64,000 bases of DNA from NCBI GenBank assembly GCA_003327435.1, contig QOQV01000010.1, positions 45,796 to 109,795 of the forward strand, in the 5' to 3' direction. This DNA comes from Ignavibacteriota bacterium (lineage in GTDB: Bacteria; Bacteroidota; Ignavibacteria; UBA10030; BY39). Of this stretch, positions 28,180-38,139 are shown piece by piece. Position 1 is the first letter of the stretch; every line of letters begins with the position of its first letter. A model generated the notes under the pieces. That model was given only the letters and a program-made list of their open reading frames with translations, made no database searches and had not been told where the DNA came from. The position numbers and the translations under genes are program-made.

Positions 28180-29322
28180 ATGAATATCGGAATAGATGGA
28201 AGAGTACTAGAAAAAAAAATGACAGGAATTGCAAGATATCTAATTAATATATTAAACGAAATTCCCAATCACGACTCTCTAAATCGCTATTATGTATTCA
28301 CAAACCGACCACAAAATTTAATAGATAATAAATATTTTAATAACGTTTTTACAAACTATCCACTAATTAATTCAAAATTATTTACACCCTTTTGGCTTAA
28401 TTACGTTATTCCAAAGTTAATAGATCAACACAAAATCGATATCTTTATTGGTCCAAACTTTTTTGTACCAACAGTTAAAGTTAAAAATGTTAAATACATA
28501 TCAATAATTCACGATATTATTCCTCTAACACACCCACAGTATTTTCCATTATCATATAGAGTATTTATTAGAACTTTTCTACCTAAGTCAATTAAAAATT
28601 CAGATTTTATTATTACTAATTCACAAACATCAAAGACAGAAATAATAAAATATTTTAACATACCTGAAGAAAAAATTGAATATGTTTATAATACATTCCC
28701 AAACAATTTCAAACCTTTAAATAATATAGAAAAAGAAAAAATTAAAGCAGAACTGATACTTAACTTACCCGAAAAATATTTCCTTTATGTTGGCATGATC
28801 GAAGTAAGAAAAAATATTGACCTGTTAATAAATATTAGTGATTTGATAAAATTGAACAAATTGAATTTTAAAATTATACTCGTTGGTAAACCTGGATTCG
28901 GATTTTCACGTTTGATAAAAGAAATTAATAAACGAAAAGATGTTATAATTTATTTAAATCATGTTAACGATTCAGAGCTTTTATACTTATACAATTTTGC
29001 CTATGCATTCATATTTCCTTCTTTTGTAGAAGGATTCGGGTTGCCTCCACTGGAAGCAATGAGCTGTGGTCTACCCGTATTAGCTTCTGACTGTAATGCA
29101 TTAAGAGAAATTCTTGGTGAGGACGCAATTTTACATTCTCCATATGATGCTAATAGTTTTTTAAATAGCATTATGAAGTTAATAAATGATAATAATTTTT
29201 ATAATACTATGAAAATAAAATCTATTAGACATACAAATAAATTTACAAAAGAAAACATTACTAAAAAATTTATTAGTATAATTGAAAAAGTATATTTATC
29301 AAACATCAATAAACACAAGTGA
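28180..29322 (+). CDS. GT4-family glycosyltransferase
   Basis: A 380-residue GT-B enzyme, related to mannosyl- or rhamnosyl-transferases. NIGIDGRVLEKKMTGIARYL starts the protein; YISIIHDIIPLTHPQYFPLS and SDFIITNSQTSKTEIIKYF follow, then LYVGMIEVRKNIDLLI and the donor motif FPSFVEGFGLPPLEAMSCG. The open frame extends back to 28087 inside the polymerase gene, but homology begins at the ATG at 28180 (a second ATG is at 28177), so I place the start there, just after the polymerase stop. Confidence 0.9.
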   Translation: MNIGIDGRVLEKKMTGIARYLINILNEIPNHDSLNRYYVFTNRPQNLIDNKYFNNVFTNYPLINSKLFTPFWLNYVIPKLIDQHKIDIFIGPNFFVPTVKVKNVKYISIIHDIIPLTHPQYFPLSYRVFIRTFLPKSIKNSDFIITNSQTSKTEIIKYFNIPEEKIEYVYNTFPNNFKPLNNIEKEKIKAELILNLPEKYFLYVGMIEVRKNIDLLINISDLIKLNKLNFKIILVGKPGFGFSRLIKEINKRKDVIIYLNHVNDSELLYLYNFAYAFIFPSFVEGFGLPPLEAMSCGLPVLASDCNALREILGEDAILHSPYDANSFLNSIMKLINDNNFYNTMKIKSIRHTNKFTKENITKKFISIIEKVYLSNINKHK

Positions 29323-30491
29323 TTGAATATATCTTCATAATATTTTTCTGGATTCTAATATTTTTAATTTTTAATTCATTTTTCATTTATCCATTACTGT
29401 TATTACTATTTTCAAAATTATCAAAAAAAACAGCGACCTACAATAACCAATCTCATTCGCTGCCTATTTCGGTTCTTATATCAGCTTATAATGAGGAAAA
29501 AGTTATTGAAAATAGAATCATAAATATAATAAATCAAGATTACGATCTTGGAAAAATCGAGATATTAGTTGGTTCTGATTGTTCCACAGATAAAACTAAT
29601 ACAATATTAAAAAAAATGTCCGAACAAATTCCTCAATTAAAAATATTCCTTTTTAATGTCCGTATGGGTAAAGCAGGAGTATTAAATGAATTAGTAAAAT
29701 ATTCATCAAATGATATTTTGGTTTTCTCTGATGCTAATACAGAATTTGATTCTTATGCTCTAAAAAATTTAAATAAACATTTTTCTAACCCTGCAATAGG
29801 TGGTGTATGTGGACGCTTGATTTTACAAGAGGAAAACCACCATAAACTAAAGGGTATTGAAGAAAAAAAATATTGGGAATATGAAACTTTTATCAAAAAG
29901 GCAGAAGGTAAATTAGGTATTTTAATAGGTGCAAATGGTGGAATTCTGGCCATTCGCAAAGAACTATTCGAAACAATTCCCATAACAAAACCTGTAACAG
30001 ATGATTTATTTATATCGCTCTCAGTTTTAAAAAAAGGTTATAAATTTATTTATGAACCTGACGCAATTGCATACGAAACCATAGGAAGAGATATTTTAAC
30101 CGAATTCAATAGAAAGGTAAGATTTTCAGCAACAAATATTCAAACAATAACTTTTTTTAAATCACTTCTCTTTAACATAAATCCTTTTATTTCTTATGCA
30201 TTTTGGTCACATAAGATCATAAGGTGGTTCTTACCCGTCATTTTAATTTTAATTCTAATTATCAATCTATATTTAATTAATAAAAACATTGTATATATTT
30301 ATACTTTTTATACACAAATAATATTTTATTTAGCAGGTATAACTGGCTATATACTAAATAAACTTAAAGTACGAATTGGTTTTTTGTCTCTTATAGCTTA
30401 TTTTTTAATAACAAACATTGCTCTTTTATTTGGAATGGTAAAATTCATATTAAAAAAACATTCAGTAATCTGGCAATCAACACCTAGATAA
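29319..30491 (+). CDS. GT2-family membrane glycosyltransferase
   Basis: A 390-residue GT-A enzyme with an N-terminal membrane helix (2-30), a catalytic domain with the DXD-like motifs (VGSDCSTDKT and VFSDANTEFD), GANGGILAIRKELFE and TDDLFISLSVLKKGYKFIYE, and C-terminal helices (about 300-385). This layout resembles processive or polyprenyl-linked GT2 enzymes. The start is a GTG overlapping the previous stop (GTGA), which suggests coupling. Confidence 0.88.
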   Translation: MIEYIFIIFFWILIFLIFNSFFIYPLLLLLFSKLSKKTATYNNQSHSLPISVLISAYNEEKVIENRIINIINQDYDLGKIEILVGSDCSTDKTNTILKKMSEQIPQLKIFLFNVRMGKAGVLNELVKYSSNDILVFSDANTEFDSYALKNLNKHFSNPAIGGVCGRLILQEENHHKLKGIEEKKYWEYETFIKKAEGKLGILIGANGGILAIRKELFETIPITKPVTDDLFISLSVLKKGYKFIYEPDAIAYETIGRDILTEFNRKVRFSATNIQTITFFKSLLFNINPFISYAFWSHKIIRWFLPVILILILIINLYLINKNIVYIYTFYTQIIFYLAGITGYILNKLKVRIGFLSLIAYFLITNIALLFGMVKFILKKHSVIWQSTPR

Positions 30492-30492
30492 A

Positions 30493-31884
30493 ATGAATAA
30501 ACCAAAAGAAAAAATACTACTTCTACTAATAGATTTAGTTACAATTAATCTGACTTATATTTTATTTTTCTATTTTCGAGTAGAAAGTGGTTGGTTTCAA
30601 TTAATAATAAAGCCCGAATTTTTCTTACCGATGTTTGCGATTTATTTCTACTGGCTTTTCATTTTTCTATTCGTTGGAATGTATAGACCATGGTTCGCCG
30701 CATCACGTTTTGATGAAATTACTACATTATTCAAAACTTCTTTCATCGGTATTATTATATTATTTTTTATAATATTTATTGATGATATAGCTTATCAACA
30801 AAGTTCTGCTCAAAGATATTTAATATTCCTTTATTGGATAATATTCTTACTCTGCGTCGGCGGTGGTAGGGTGCTGATCAGAATTTTTCAAAGGAATTTA
30901 TTACTCCGTGGAATTGGCAGGAGAAATACTATAATAATAGGTTATAACGATGGAGCTATTGACCTTAAAAATCAAATCCAAAAAGCAAGAGCACTTGGAC
31001 TTGATATCATTGGTTTTGTTGTTTTAAATAAAGATTCAGATAATAATAAATCTAAAGAAATACTCTGTTCAATTAACGAAATAGAAAATGTTGTAACCCA
31101 ATACAATGTTAAAGAAGTAATCATTGCGTTAGATAAACATGAACACGAGCAATTGCTGGATGTAATTGTGAAATGTGATTTTAATGATCTTGCTATAAAG
31201 ATTGTACCTGACTTGTACGAAATAATAAGTGGACAAGCCAGAACAAACCAGTTATATGGTATACCACTAATTGAAGTAAACCCACAATTAATGCCGGTAT
31301 GGGAAAGAAAAGTCAAAAGATTAATAGATATCACTATCTCTTTAATGTTTTTAATTCTTACATTACCATTGTCTTTATTTATCGCACTTGCTATCAAACT
31401 TGACTCTCGCGGACCAGTATTCTATCTTCAGGAAAGAGTCGGAAAAGATGAGAAAATTTTCAAAATAATCAAATTCCGCTCTATGATTGAAAACGCCGAA
31501 GAAGAATCAGGCCCAACCTGGGCAACTAAAAACGACCCAAGAATAACAAGAGTAGGTAAAATTTTGAGACGATTGAGATTAGATGAAATTCCACAATTTA
31601 TTAATGTATTAATAGGACATATGAGTTTAGTTGGTCCCAGACCTGAAAGACCTTATTTCGTCGAAGAACTTTCTAAGCAAATTCCTCTTTATAAACGCCG
31701 ATTAAGAGTCAAGCCCGGAATAACCGGCTGGGCACAGGTTAAACACAAATATGACGAAAGCATCGAGGATGTCAAGAAAAAACTCCAATACGATATCTTT
31801 TACATAGAAAATATGTCGATAAGAATGGACTTAAAAATTTTGTTCCATACCATTGCTGTAGTTCTGCTTGGTAAAGGTCATTAA
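30493..31884 (+). CDS. Polyprenyl-phosphate sugar-1-phosphate transferase (WbaP/WcaJ-type)
   Basis: A 463-residue initiating phosphoglycosyltransferase, which loads the first sugar-phosphate on undecaprenyl phosphate. Four or five N-terminal helices are followed by a CoA-binding-like Rossmann region (NTIIIGYNDGAIDLKNQIQK), then the bacterial sugar-transferase domain (from about residue 270): KRLIDITISLMFLILTLPLS, LQERVGKDEKIFKIIKFRSM, the catalytic Asp-Glu in LRRLRLDEIPQFINVL, and GHMSLVGPRPERP, KPGITGWAQV. All motifs are intact, in contrast to the fusion at 33767. Confidence 0.94.
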   Translation: MNKPKEKILLLLIDLVTINLTYILFFYFRVESGWFQLIIKPEFFLPMFAIYFYWLFIFLFVGMYRPWFAASRFDEITTLFKTSFIGIIILFFIIFIDDIAYQQSSAQRYLIFLYWIIFLLCVGGGRVLIRIFQRNLLLRGIGRRNTIIIGYNDGAIDLKNQIQKARALGLDIIGFVVLNKDSDNNKSKEILCSINEIENVVTQYNVKEVIIALDKHEHEQLLDVIVKCDFNDLAIKIVPDLYEIISGQARTNQLYGIPLIEVNPQLMPVWERKVKRLIDITISLMFLILTLPLSLFIALAIKLDSRGPVFYLQERVGKDEKIFKIIKFRSMIENAEEESGPTWATKNDPRITRVGKILRRLRLDEIPQFINVLIGHMSLVGPRPERPYFVEELSKQIPLYKRRLRVKPGITGWAQVKHKYDESIEDVKKKLQYDIFYIENMSIRMDLKILFHTIAVVLLGKGH

Positions 31885-31920
31885 TAAAAATTTTTCAACA
31901 ATAATTAAGAAAGAAATATT

Positions 31921-33030
31921 ATGAATCTTCAAATGGTAGATTTGGTAAACCAATACAAAAGAATTAAGCCAGAAATTGACTCTGCAATCCAAGCAGTTAT
32001 TGAATCTGGCCAATTTATATTAGGTAAAACAGTTAGTGAATTTGAAAATAATGCAGCAAAATATTTAGGAGTCCGCCATGCAATTGGATGTGCTTCCGGA
32101 ACCGATGCACTTCAGGTTGCATTAATGGCTTTAGATATTAAAGATGGCGACGAAGTAATCACAACTTCATTCACATTTGTTGCAACCGTCGAAACTATCG
32201 TGCTCTTAGGTGCCAAACCAGTTTATGTAGATATTGAACCTGATACATTTAACATTGATCCAACGAAAATCGAAAAAGCTATCACAGAAAAAACAAAAGC
32301 TATTATTCCGGTTCACTTATATGGTCATCCAGTAGATATGGATCCAGTTCTAGAAATTGCAAAAAAATATAATTTATATGTTATTGAAGATAGTGCCCAA
32401 GCTATGGGTGCCAACTACAAAAATAAAAAAGTCGCATCCATTGGTGATATTGGATGTATCAGCTTCTTTCCAAGTAAAAACTTAGGAGCTTATGGAGATG
32501 CTGGAATGATAACTACAAATAGTGACGAACTTGCAGAAAAAATCAGAATGATTATCGTCCACGGCTCCAAAACCCGATACTATCACGAATTACTCGGCGT
32601 AAATAGTCGTCTCGATGCAATTCAGGCAGCTATCTTGAATGTCAAACTAAAATACCTGGATGAATGGAACAATCTGCGAAATGATTTTGCTAAAGTGTAC
32701 AACCAATTACTGAATTCAGAACTTATCAAAATACCAATTATTAAACCTTATGCAAAACACATATTCCATCAATATACTATTCGAGTAAATCGTCGGGATG
32801 AGTTATCAGAATTTCTAAAAAATAAAAATATACCTCATGCAATTTATTACCCGATACCGTTACACCAACAAAATGCCTACAAACATTTATCCCCTGTTAA
32901 CTTAAGTTTACCAGAAACCGAGAAAGCCGCAAGAGAAGTAATTTCACTACCAATGCATACAGAATTAACCTTTGAAATGCAAAAATATATTGCTGATGCA
33001 ATTAATACATTTTTTAAAAACTCTAACTAA
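31921..33030 (+). CDS. DegT/DnrJ/EryC1-family PLP sugar aminotransferase
   Basis: A 369-residue type I fold PLP enzyme that aminates nucleotide keto-sugars. Seen: CASGTDALQVALMAL for phosphate binding, VIEDSAQAMGA, and the PLP lysine K186 in SFFPSKNLGAYGDAG; then GVNSRLDAIQAAIL. The substrate is probably a dTDP- or UDP-4-keto (or 3-keto) sugar. With RfbB at 20596 and the RmlC-like isomerase, a dTDP-amino-6-deoxysugar in the polysaccharide is a reasonable inference. Confidence 0.93.
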   Translation: MNLQMVDLVNQYKRIKPEIDSAIQAVIESGQFILGKTVSEFENNAAKYLGVRHAIGCASGTDALQVALMALDIKDGDEVITTSFTFVATVETIVLLGAKPVYVDIEPDTFNIDPTKIEKAITEKTKAIIPVHLYGHPVDMDPVLEIAKKYNLYVIEDSAQAMGANYKNKKVASIGDIGCISFFPSKNLGAYGDAGMITTNSDELAEKIRMIIVHGSKTRYYHELLGVNSRLDAIQAAILNVKLKYLDEWNNLRNDFAKVYNQLLNSELIKIPIIKPYAKHIFHQYTIRVNRRDELSEFLKNKNIPHAIYYPIPLHQQNAYKHLSPVNLSLPETEKAAREVISLPMHTELTFEMQKYIADAINTFFKNSN

Positions 33031-33044
33031 ATGATTATAATACT

Positions 33045-33761
33045 ATGCCAAAGACACTTGTTGTAACTCCAACATATAACGAGGCAGAAAACATCAGAAG
33101 ATTAATCGAATCTGTACTTTCTCAAAGTCAGGATATAGAAATGCTTATCATAGATGATAACTCTCCTGATGGCACTGCTTCAATTATTAAAGAAATAATG
33201 AAAACAAACCCGAGAGTTCACCTGATTGAAAGGCCAGGTAAAATGGGACTTGGAACTGCTTATGTGGAAGGATTTAAATATGCCTTGCAATATAGTTTTG
33301 ATTTTATAATAGAAATGGATGCAGATTTTTCTCATGACCCAAACGAAATACCCAATCTATTAAAAAAAGCAGAGAATTATGATTTAGTTCTTGGCTCAAG
33401 ATATGTTGATGGAATCAGAATATTAAACTGGCCTATTGGTCGGTTGATTTTATCATATGGAGCAAGCTTATACACAAGATGGATTACAGGTTTGCCTGTA
33501 AAAGACACAACAGGAGGTTATAAGTGTTTTAGAAGAAAAGTGCTTGAATCAATTGATTTGAATAAAATAAAATCAAATGGTTATGCATTCCAGATTGAAA
33601 TGAATTTTAAAGCATGGAAAAAAGGCTTCAAAATAATCGAACACCCGATTATCTTTGCCGATAGAACTCATGGTTCATCCAAAATGTCTAAAAAAATAGT
33701 CATCGAAGCAATATTCTTAGTTTGGAAACTTAAATTTCAAAGTTTACTCGGAAAAATTTAA
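33045..33761 (+). CDS. Polyprenol-phosphate mannosyl/glycosyl transferase (Dpm1-like GT2)
   Basis: A 238-residue GT2 enzyme of the dolichol/polyprenol-phosphate mannose synthase type. VVTPTYNEAENIRRLIESVL, IIDDNSPDGTASII, MGLGTAYVEGFKYAL, MDADFSHDPNEIPNL and KDTTGGYKCFRRKVLE are all family motifs; FADRTHGSSKMS is the C-terminal signature. It makes a lipid-linked sugar donor for extracytoplasmic glycosylation or lipid modification. No C-terminal membrane domain is present. Confidence 0.93.
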   Translation: MPKTLVVTPTYNEAENIRRLIESVLSQSQDIEMLIIDDNSPDGTASIIKEIMKTNPRVHLIERPGKMGLGTAYVEGFKYALQYSFDFIIEMDADFSHDPNEIPNLLKKAENYDLVLGSRYVDGIRILNWPIGRLILSYGASLYTRWITGLPVKDTTGGYKCFRRKVLESIDLNKIKSNGYAFQIEMNFKAWKKGFKIIEHPIIFADRTHGSSKMSKKIVIEAIFLVWKLKFQSLLGKI

Positions 33762-33766
33762 TCAGA

Positions 33767-35728
33767 ATGCAACTATCAATTATCATAGTAAATTATAATG
33801 TGAGAACATTTCTTGAAAATGCTTTGCATTCAATAAGGAAAGCTACACAGGACATTGAACATGAAATAATAGTTGTCGATAATGCATCTGATGATGGTAG
33901 TGTAGAAACTATCAGAACAAAATTCCCATATGTAAAACTCATAGAAAATAATTCGAATCTGGGATTTGCAAAAGCAAATAATATTGGACTAAAAATTTCA
34001 AATGGAAAATATATCGTTTTGCTAAACCCCGATACAATTGTTCAGGAAGACACCTTTACATCATTAATAAAGTTTTTGGATAGTCATCCAGAAATTGGGA
34101 TGGCAGGATGTAAAATTTTAAATCCAGATGGCACACTACAGCTGGCTTGTCGTAGAAGTATCCCTACTCCCTGGTCTGCATTCACAAAATTTACAGGGTT
34201 GAGTAATTTATTCCCGAAATCAAAACTATTTGGCAGATATAACCTGACTTACCTAAATCCGGATCAAACTTATGAAGTCGAAGCAATCAGTGGCTCTTTT
34301 ATGTTCTTAAGAAGAGATGTGTATGAACAGGTTGGAGGTCTGGATGAAAGTTATTTTATGTATGGTGAGGATTTAGATTGGTGTTATAGAATCCGAAAAT
34401 CAGGCTGGAAAATCTATTATTTTCATCAAACACAAATAATACACTTCAAAGGCGAAAGCACTAAACAAAGTAATCTAAATGATTTGCAGCTTTTTTATAA
34501 TGCGATGCATATATTTGTGCAAAAAAATCTTAAGAAATCCTTTTCGTTGCATATCTTTCTTCATCTCGGAATAATTTTACATTCTATAGGTGCATTCGCA
34601 ATAAGATTCCTAAAAAAATTAATATTCTTTTTCACAGATTGGATTTTTATTTTAGCATCACTGGGTTTATCATTTTATCTAAGATTTGGAAAAATATCTT
34701 TACCTGATTATGCAGTAATTCCAATTTTAATTTTCCCTGGAGCAATTATAACATCTGTAATATATTTTTTCGGGGGTTACACTAAATATAAATATTCAAT
34801 TCCAAGGACAACTTCTGCAATTATCTTAGGTTACCTGATAATATCTTCCTTAACATTTTTTTTCAAAGAATTCGCTTTCAGCAGAATCGTAGTAGCATAT
34901 TCAGCATTTATAACACTAATATTTTTAATTTCCTGGAGAATATTCATAAAATTATTATTTAGATATAGTAAATCAGCTCGTGCTGGAATCTTTGGTAGAA
35001 AAACCTTAATCGTTGGTACAAGCGAAATTGCTCAAAAACTCGCCAACAAATTAAGAAACCGGATTGCCGATGGTTATGATGTCTTGGGATATGTAGATAT
35101 AACTCGCAAGGATATTGGTAATACACTCAGCGGTATTAAAATAATTGGTAGTATCGATAACATCAATAAAATTATTATTGAAAACAAAATCAGTGATGTA
35201 ATATTTTCAACAGATTGTCTATCTTACAAAGATATTTTTAATGTAATTTCAAAAGCAAAGAATCTTGGTGTAAACTTCAGAATGTTACCAAGTAACTTAG
35301 AAGTAATCATAGGTAAAACACATATAGACAACTTAATTAATGTACCTCTGGAAGATATTAATTATCGCCTTGAATCTAAAATATTTCAACTTATCAAGCG
35401 ATTTTTCGACATTTTTATATCATTCTTATTTTTAGTAACATTTTTACCAGTAAAACGAGCATTTAAGAAAAAAATTTCTTATAATTTACTCTGGAAAGTT
35501 TTTATCGGGCAATATAGCTTAGTTGGTTTGCCACTAAATTATGATAAAAGTAACCTGCTAAGAGCAAATTTTCTAAAACCAGGTTTAACAGGTATTGCCC
35601 AGCTCGACGAAAGGAATACTTTATCAGATGAAGAAATTGAAAACTATATAATTTATTATTCAAAAAATTATTCACCTTTACTTGATATAGAAATATTAAT
35701 AAAATGGTTAAATAATAGAAAGAGGTAA
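33767..35728 (+). CDS. Fusion of GT2 glycosyltransferase with degenerate WcaJ-like phosphoglycosyltransferase
   Basis: A 653-residue protein. Residues 1-250 are a rhamnosyltransferase-like GT2 ([55 protein letters not shown]). Residues 285-400 hold about four or five membrane helices, and 410-530 form a WcaJ-like Rossmann region ([19 protein letters not shown]). From 540 a sugar-transferase remnant reads [20 protein letters not shown], then jumps to [12 protein letters not shown] and [12 protein letters not shown]. Roughly 75 residues that hold the QERVG, KFRSM and DE-PQ motifs in the neighbour at 30493 are missing, so the second half is probably inactive as a transferase. Confidence 0.85.
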   Translation: MQLSIIIVNYNVRTFLENALHSIRKATQDIEHEIIVVDNASDDGSVETIRTKFPYVKLIENNSNLGFAKANNIGLKISNGKYIVLLNPDTIVQEDTFTSLIKFLDSHPEIGMAGCKILNPDGTLQLACRRSIPTPWSAFTKFTGLSNLFPKSKLFGRYNLTYLNPDQTYEVEAISGSFMFLRRDVYEQVGGLDESYFMYGEDLDWCYRIRKSGWKIYYFHQTQIIHFKGESTKQSNLNDLQLFYNAMHIFVQKNLKKSFSLHIFLHLGIILHSIGAFAIRFLKKLIFFFTDWIFILASLGLSFYLRFGKISLPDYAVIPILIFPGAIITSVIYFFGGYTKYKYSIPRTTSAIILGYLIISSLTFFFKEFAFSRIVVAYSAFITLIFLISWRIFIKLLFRYSKSARAGIFGRKTLIVGTSEIAQKLANKLRNRIADGYDVLGYVDITRKDIGNTLSGIKIIGSIDNINKIIIENKISDVIFSTDCLSYKDIFNVISKAKNLGVNFRMLPSNLEVIIGKTHIDNLINVPLEDINYRLESKIFQLIKRFFDIFISFLFLVTFLPVKRAFKKKISYNLLWKVFIGQYSLVGLPLNYDKSNLLRANFLKPGLTGIAQLDERNTLSDEEIENYIIYYSKNYSPLLDIEILIKWLNNRKR

Positions 35729-35730
35729 TT

Positions 35731-36681
35731 ATGGCTAAAACAATATTAGATTTTGAAAAGCCAATAATAGAATTAGAACAAAAAGTTGAAGAAATGAGAA
35801 AATTGGGAGAGAGCATCGATCTAAAGAAAGAAATTAAGAATCTCGAGTCAAAATTAGAGGAAATGAAAAAAAATATTTACAAAAATTTGACTCGATGGCA
35901 AAGGGTACAAATTGCTCGCCATCCAGATAGACCATATACTTTGGATTACATCCAGATGATGACAACTGATTTTATTGAATTACATGGAGATAGAAATTTT
36001 AGAGACGATAAAGCTGTTGTAGGTGGCTTTGCTTTCTTAGATGATGAGCCGGTGATGATCATCGGCACACAAAAAGGCAGAGATACGAAACAAAATCTTT
36101 ACAGGAACTTTGGCATGCCAAATCCAGAAGGATATCGTAAAGGATTAAGATTGATGAAACTTGCTGCAAAATTCAAACGACCGATTATCACGATGCTTGA
36201 TACACCCGGTGCTTTCCCTGGTATGGAAGCTGAAGAAAGAGGTCAGGCAGAAGCAATTTCAAGAAACATTTTTGAGATGACACAACTTCCAACACCAATC
36301 ATCGTAACAATAATAGGGGAAGGTGCTTCAGGCGGTGCTCTGGGATTAGGTGTTGGAGATCGTGTTCTAATGCAAGAAAATTGCTGGTTCTCTGTAATTG
36401 CACCGGAATCCTGCTCAAGTATCTTATGGAGAAGCTGGGACTATAAAGAACAGGCAGCTGAAGCTCTCAAACTCACGGCTCAGGACCTGCTCGAACAAAA
36501 AATAATCGACAGGATTATTCCAGAACCTCTCGGTGGTGCACACAGGGATCCACAACAGGCAGCTCAAACATTAAAAGATATTCTTTTGGAGGAAATAAAA
36601 AAATTAAAGAAAACTCCAATACCAAAACTAATTGAAAAAAGAGTGGAAAAATATTCTAAAATGGGTGATTGGGAAGAATAA
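35731..36681 (+). CDS. accA: Acetyl-CoA carboxylase carboxyltransferase subunit alpha
   Basis: A 316-residue AccA, which forms the carboxyltransferase with AccD for malonyl-CoA synthesis. The N-terminal coiled coil ([13 protein letters not shown]) is followed by [19 protein letters not shown], then [34 protein letters not shown] and the oxyanion-region [20 protein letters not shown]. Length and motifs are normal. It begins only 2 bases after the fusion glycosyltransferase, so read-through from the polysaccharide operon is likely. Confidence 0.96.
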   Translation: MAKTILDFEKPIIELEQKVEEMRKLGESIDLKKEIKNLESKLEEMKKNIYKNLTRWQRVQIARHPDRPYTLDYIQMMTTDFIELHGDRNFRDDKAVVGGFAFLDDEPVMIIGTQKGRDTKQNLYRNFGMPNPEGYRKGLRLMKLAAKFKRPIITMLDTPGAFPGMEAEERGQAEAISRNIFEMTQLPTPIIVTIIGEGASGGALGLGVGDRVLMQENCWFSVIAPESCSSILWRSWDYKEQAAEALKLTAQDLLEQKIIDRIIPEPLGGAHRDPQQAAQTLKDILLEEIKKLKKTPIPKLIEKRVEKYSKMGDWEE

Positions 36682-36684
36682 AAT

Positions 36685-37098
36685 ATGGTCTCTAACAAAA
36701 TTAAAATAAGAGTTCGCTATGCTGAAACAGATCAAATGAAGATCGTTTATTACGCCAACTATTTCATTTACTTTGAAGCTGGAAGAAGCGAACTTTTAAG
36801 ATCCATTGGCCTTCCCTACTCAGAACTCGAAAAGTTTGGTTACCTGCTTCCAGTTATCGAAGCGTATGCTAAATATCATAAATCAGCTACTTATGATGAT
36901 TTGATTGAAGTTAATACAAAATTAGATGAATATAATAATGTCAAAATTAAACTCACATATGATGTATACAATATTTCAACTGGTGAACTAATTGCTGAGG
37001 GATATACTGTTCACGGTTTCATTGATTCAAATACAATGAAGCCAAAGCGTCCACCAGATATTTTTATTAAAGCAATTAAAAATAATTCATCGAGATAA
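36685..37098 (+). CDS. Acyl-CoA thioesterase (YbgC/4-hydroxybenzoyl-CoA type hotdog fold)
   Basis: A 137-residue hotdog-fold thioesterase. RVRYAETDQMKIVYYANYFIYFEAGRSEL (in two parts) holds the catalytic Asp in the AETDQM motif and the helix residues typical of the YbgC/FadM group. It starts 3 bases after accA. The exact acyl-CoA is not predictable; pairing with accA suggests fatty-acid or envelope lipid metabolism. Confidence 0.9.
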   Translation: MVSNKIKIRVRYAETDQMKIVYYANYFIYFEAGRSELLRSIGLPYSELEKFGYLLPVIEAYAKYHKSATYDDLIEVNTKLDEYNNVKIKLTYDVYNISTGELIAEGYTVHGFIDSNTMKPKRPPDIFIKAIKNNSSR

Positions 37099-37103
37099 CA
37101 AGT

Positions 37104-37280
37104 ATGTTAACAAAAGAACTTATCGAAATTCTAATATGCCCTAAATGCGGAGAAAAGATAAAATACTATAAAGAAGAAAATTACCTTTATTGTGATGCTT
37201 GTGGAAAAAAATATGATATAATAGATGATATTCCTATAATGATAGTTGATGAGGAAGATAATGAATCAAATACTAAATGA
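37104..37280 (+). CDS. Trm112-like small zinc-ribbon protein
   Basis: A 58-residue protein. It has two Cys pairs, CPKC (12-15) and CDAC (30-33), and ends its conserved part with IIDDIPIMIVDE. This is the Trm112/YcaR family pattern (LLEILVCPxC...  IPVM in relatives). Bacterial members are small proteins of uncertain role, often near lipid A or nucleotide-sugar genes. It starts 5 bases after the thioesterase and overlaps the nadC start by 20 bases. Confidence 0.85.
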   Translation: MLTKELIEILICPKCGEKIKYYKEENYLYCDACGKKYDIIDDIPIMIVDEEDNESNTK

Positions 37281-38127
37281 TTCAAGAATTACAAGACTAA
37301 TTCAGGAGGCACTTGCAGAAGATATTGGGTTAGGAGATATTACAACCGAGTCGATAATTGATGACAATGCTACAGGTGCTGCTGAAATAATACTTAAAGA
37401 AAATGCTATAATTGCAGGTATAGATTTAGCAGATATTATTTTCCGAACCGTAGATGCGGAAATATACTTTCAAAAATACGCTAATGATGGCTCATTTTTA
37501 AGTAAAAACACAAAAGTTGCAAAAGTTGAAGGTAATTTAGGTAGCATCCTCAAAGCTGAAAGAACTGTACTGAATTTTATGCAGAGAATGAGCGGTATAG
37601 CAACCCTAACCCGCCAATTTGTAAATGCAATTACAGGAACAAATGCAAAGATTACTGACACAAGAAAAACTGCTCCCGGATTACGATTAATTGATAAATT
37701 AGCCGTAAAAATTGGTGGTGGCGTTAACCACAGATTTGGGCTTGATGATATGATTTTAATCAAAGATAATCACATAGCAGCAGCAGGTGGTATCGAACAG
37801 GCACTTAATAAATGCTTATCATATTTTAAGAATTCAAAACTTAAATACAAAATTGAAATTGAAACAAAAAATCTTGAGGAAGTAAAACAAGTTTTAAAAA
37901 TAGGAAACATTGATAGAATAATGTTAGATAATTTTTCTATTCCGGATATGACCGAAGCAGTAAAAATTATTAACAAAAAATTCGAAGTGGAAGCATCTGG
38001 AAATATAAGATTGGAAAATGTTTTGCAGGTGGCAGAAACAGGTGTCGATTTTATATCAATTGGTTACCTCACTCACTCCCCAAAAGCAATTGATATTTCG
38101 ATGGAAATCATCCCAAATCATATATAA
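37261..38127 (+). CDS. nadC: Nicotinate-nucleotide pyrophosphorylase (quinolinate phosphoribosyltransferase)
   Basis: A 288-residue NadC, which converts quinolinate and PRPP to nicotinate mononucleotide in NAD synthesis. Seen: LAEDIGLGDITTESI, LNFMQRMSGIATLTRQFV, DTRKTAPGLRLIDKLAVKIG, GGVNHRFGLDDMILIKDNHI and EASGNIRLENVLQVAETGVD. The frame is open back to a TTG at 37246, but the ATG at 37261 has a GAGGA ribosome binding site 5 bases upstream and fits family length, so I use it. nadA and nadB are not in the window. Confidence 0.95.
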   Translation: MNQILNDSRITRLIQEALAEDIGLGDITTESIIDDNATGAAEIILKENAIIAGIDLADIIFRTVDAEIYFQKYANDGSFLSKNTKVAKVEGNLGSILKAERTVLNFMQRMSGIATLTRQFVNAITGTNAKITDTRKTAPGLRLIDKLAVKIGGGVNHRFGLDDMILIKDNHIAAAGGIEQALNKCLSYFKNSKLKYKIEIETKNLEEVKQVLKIGNIDRIMLDNFSIPDMTEAVKIINKKFEVEASGNIRLENVLQVAETGVDFISIGYLTHSPKAIDISMEIIPNHI

Positions 38128-38139
38128 TACCATCTGATA

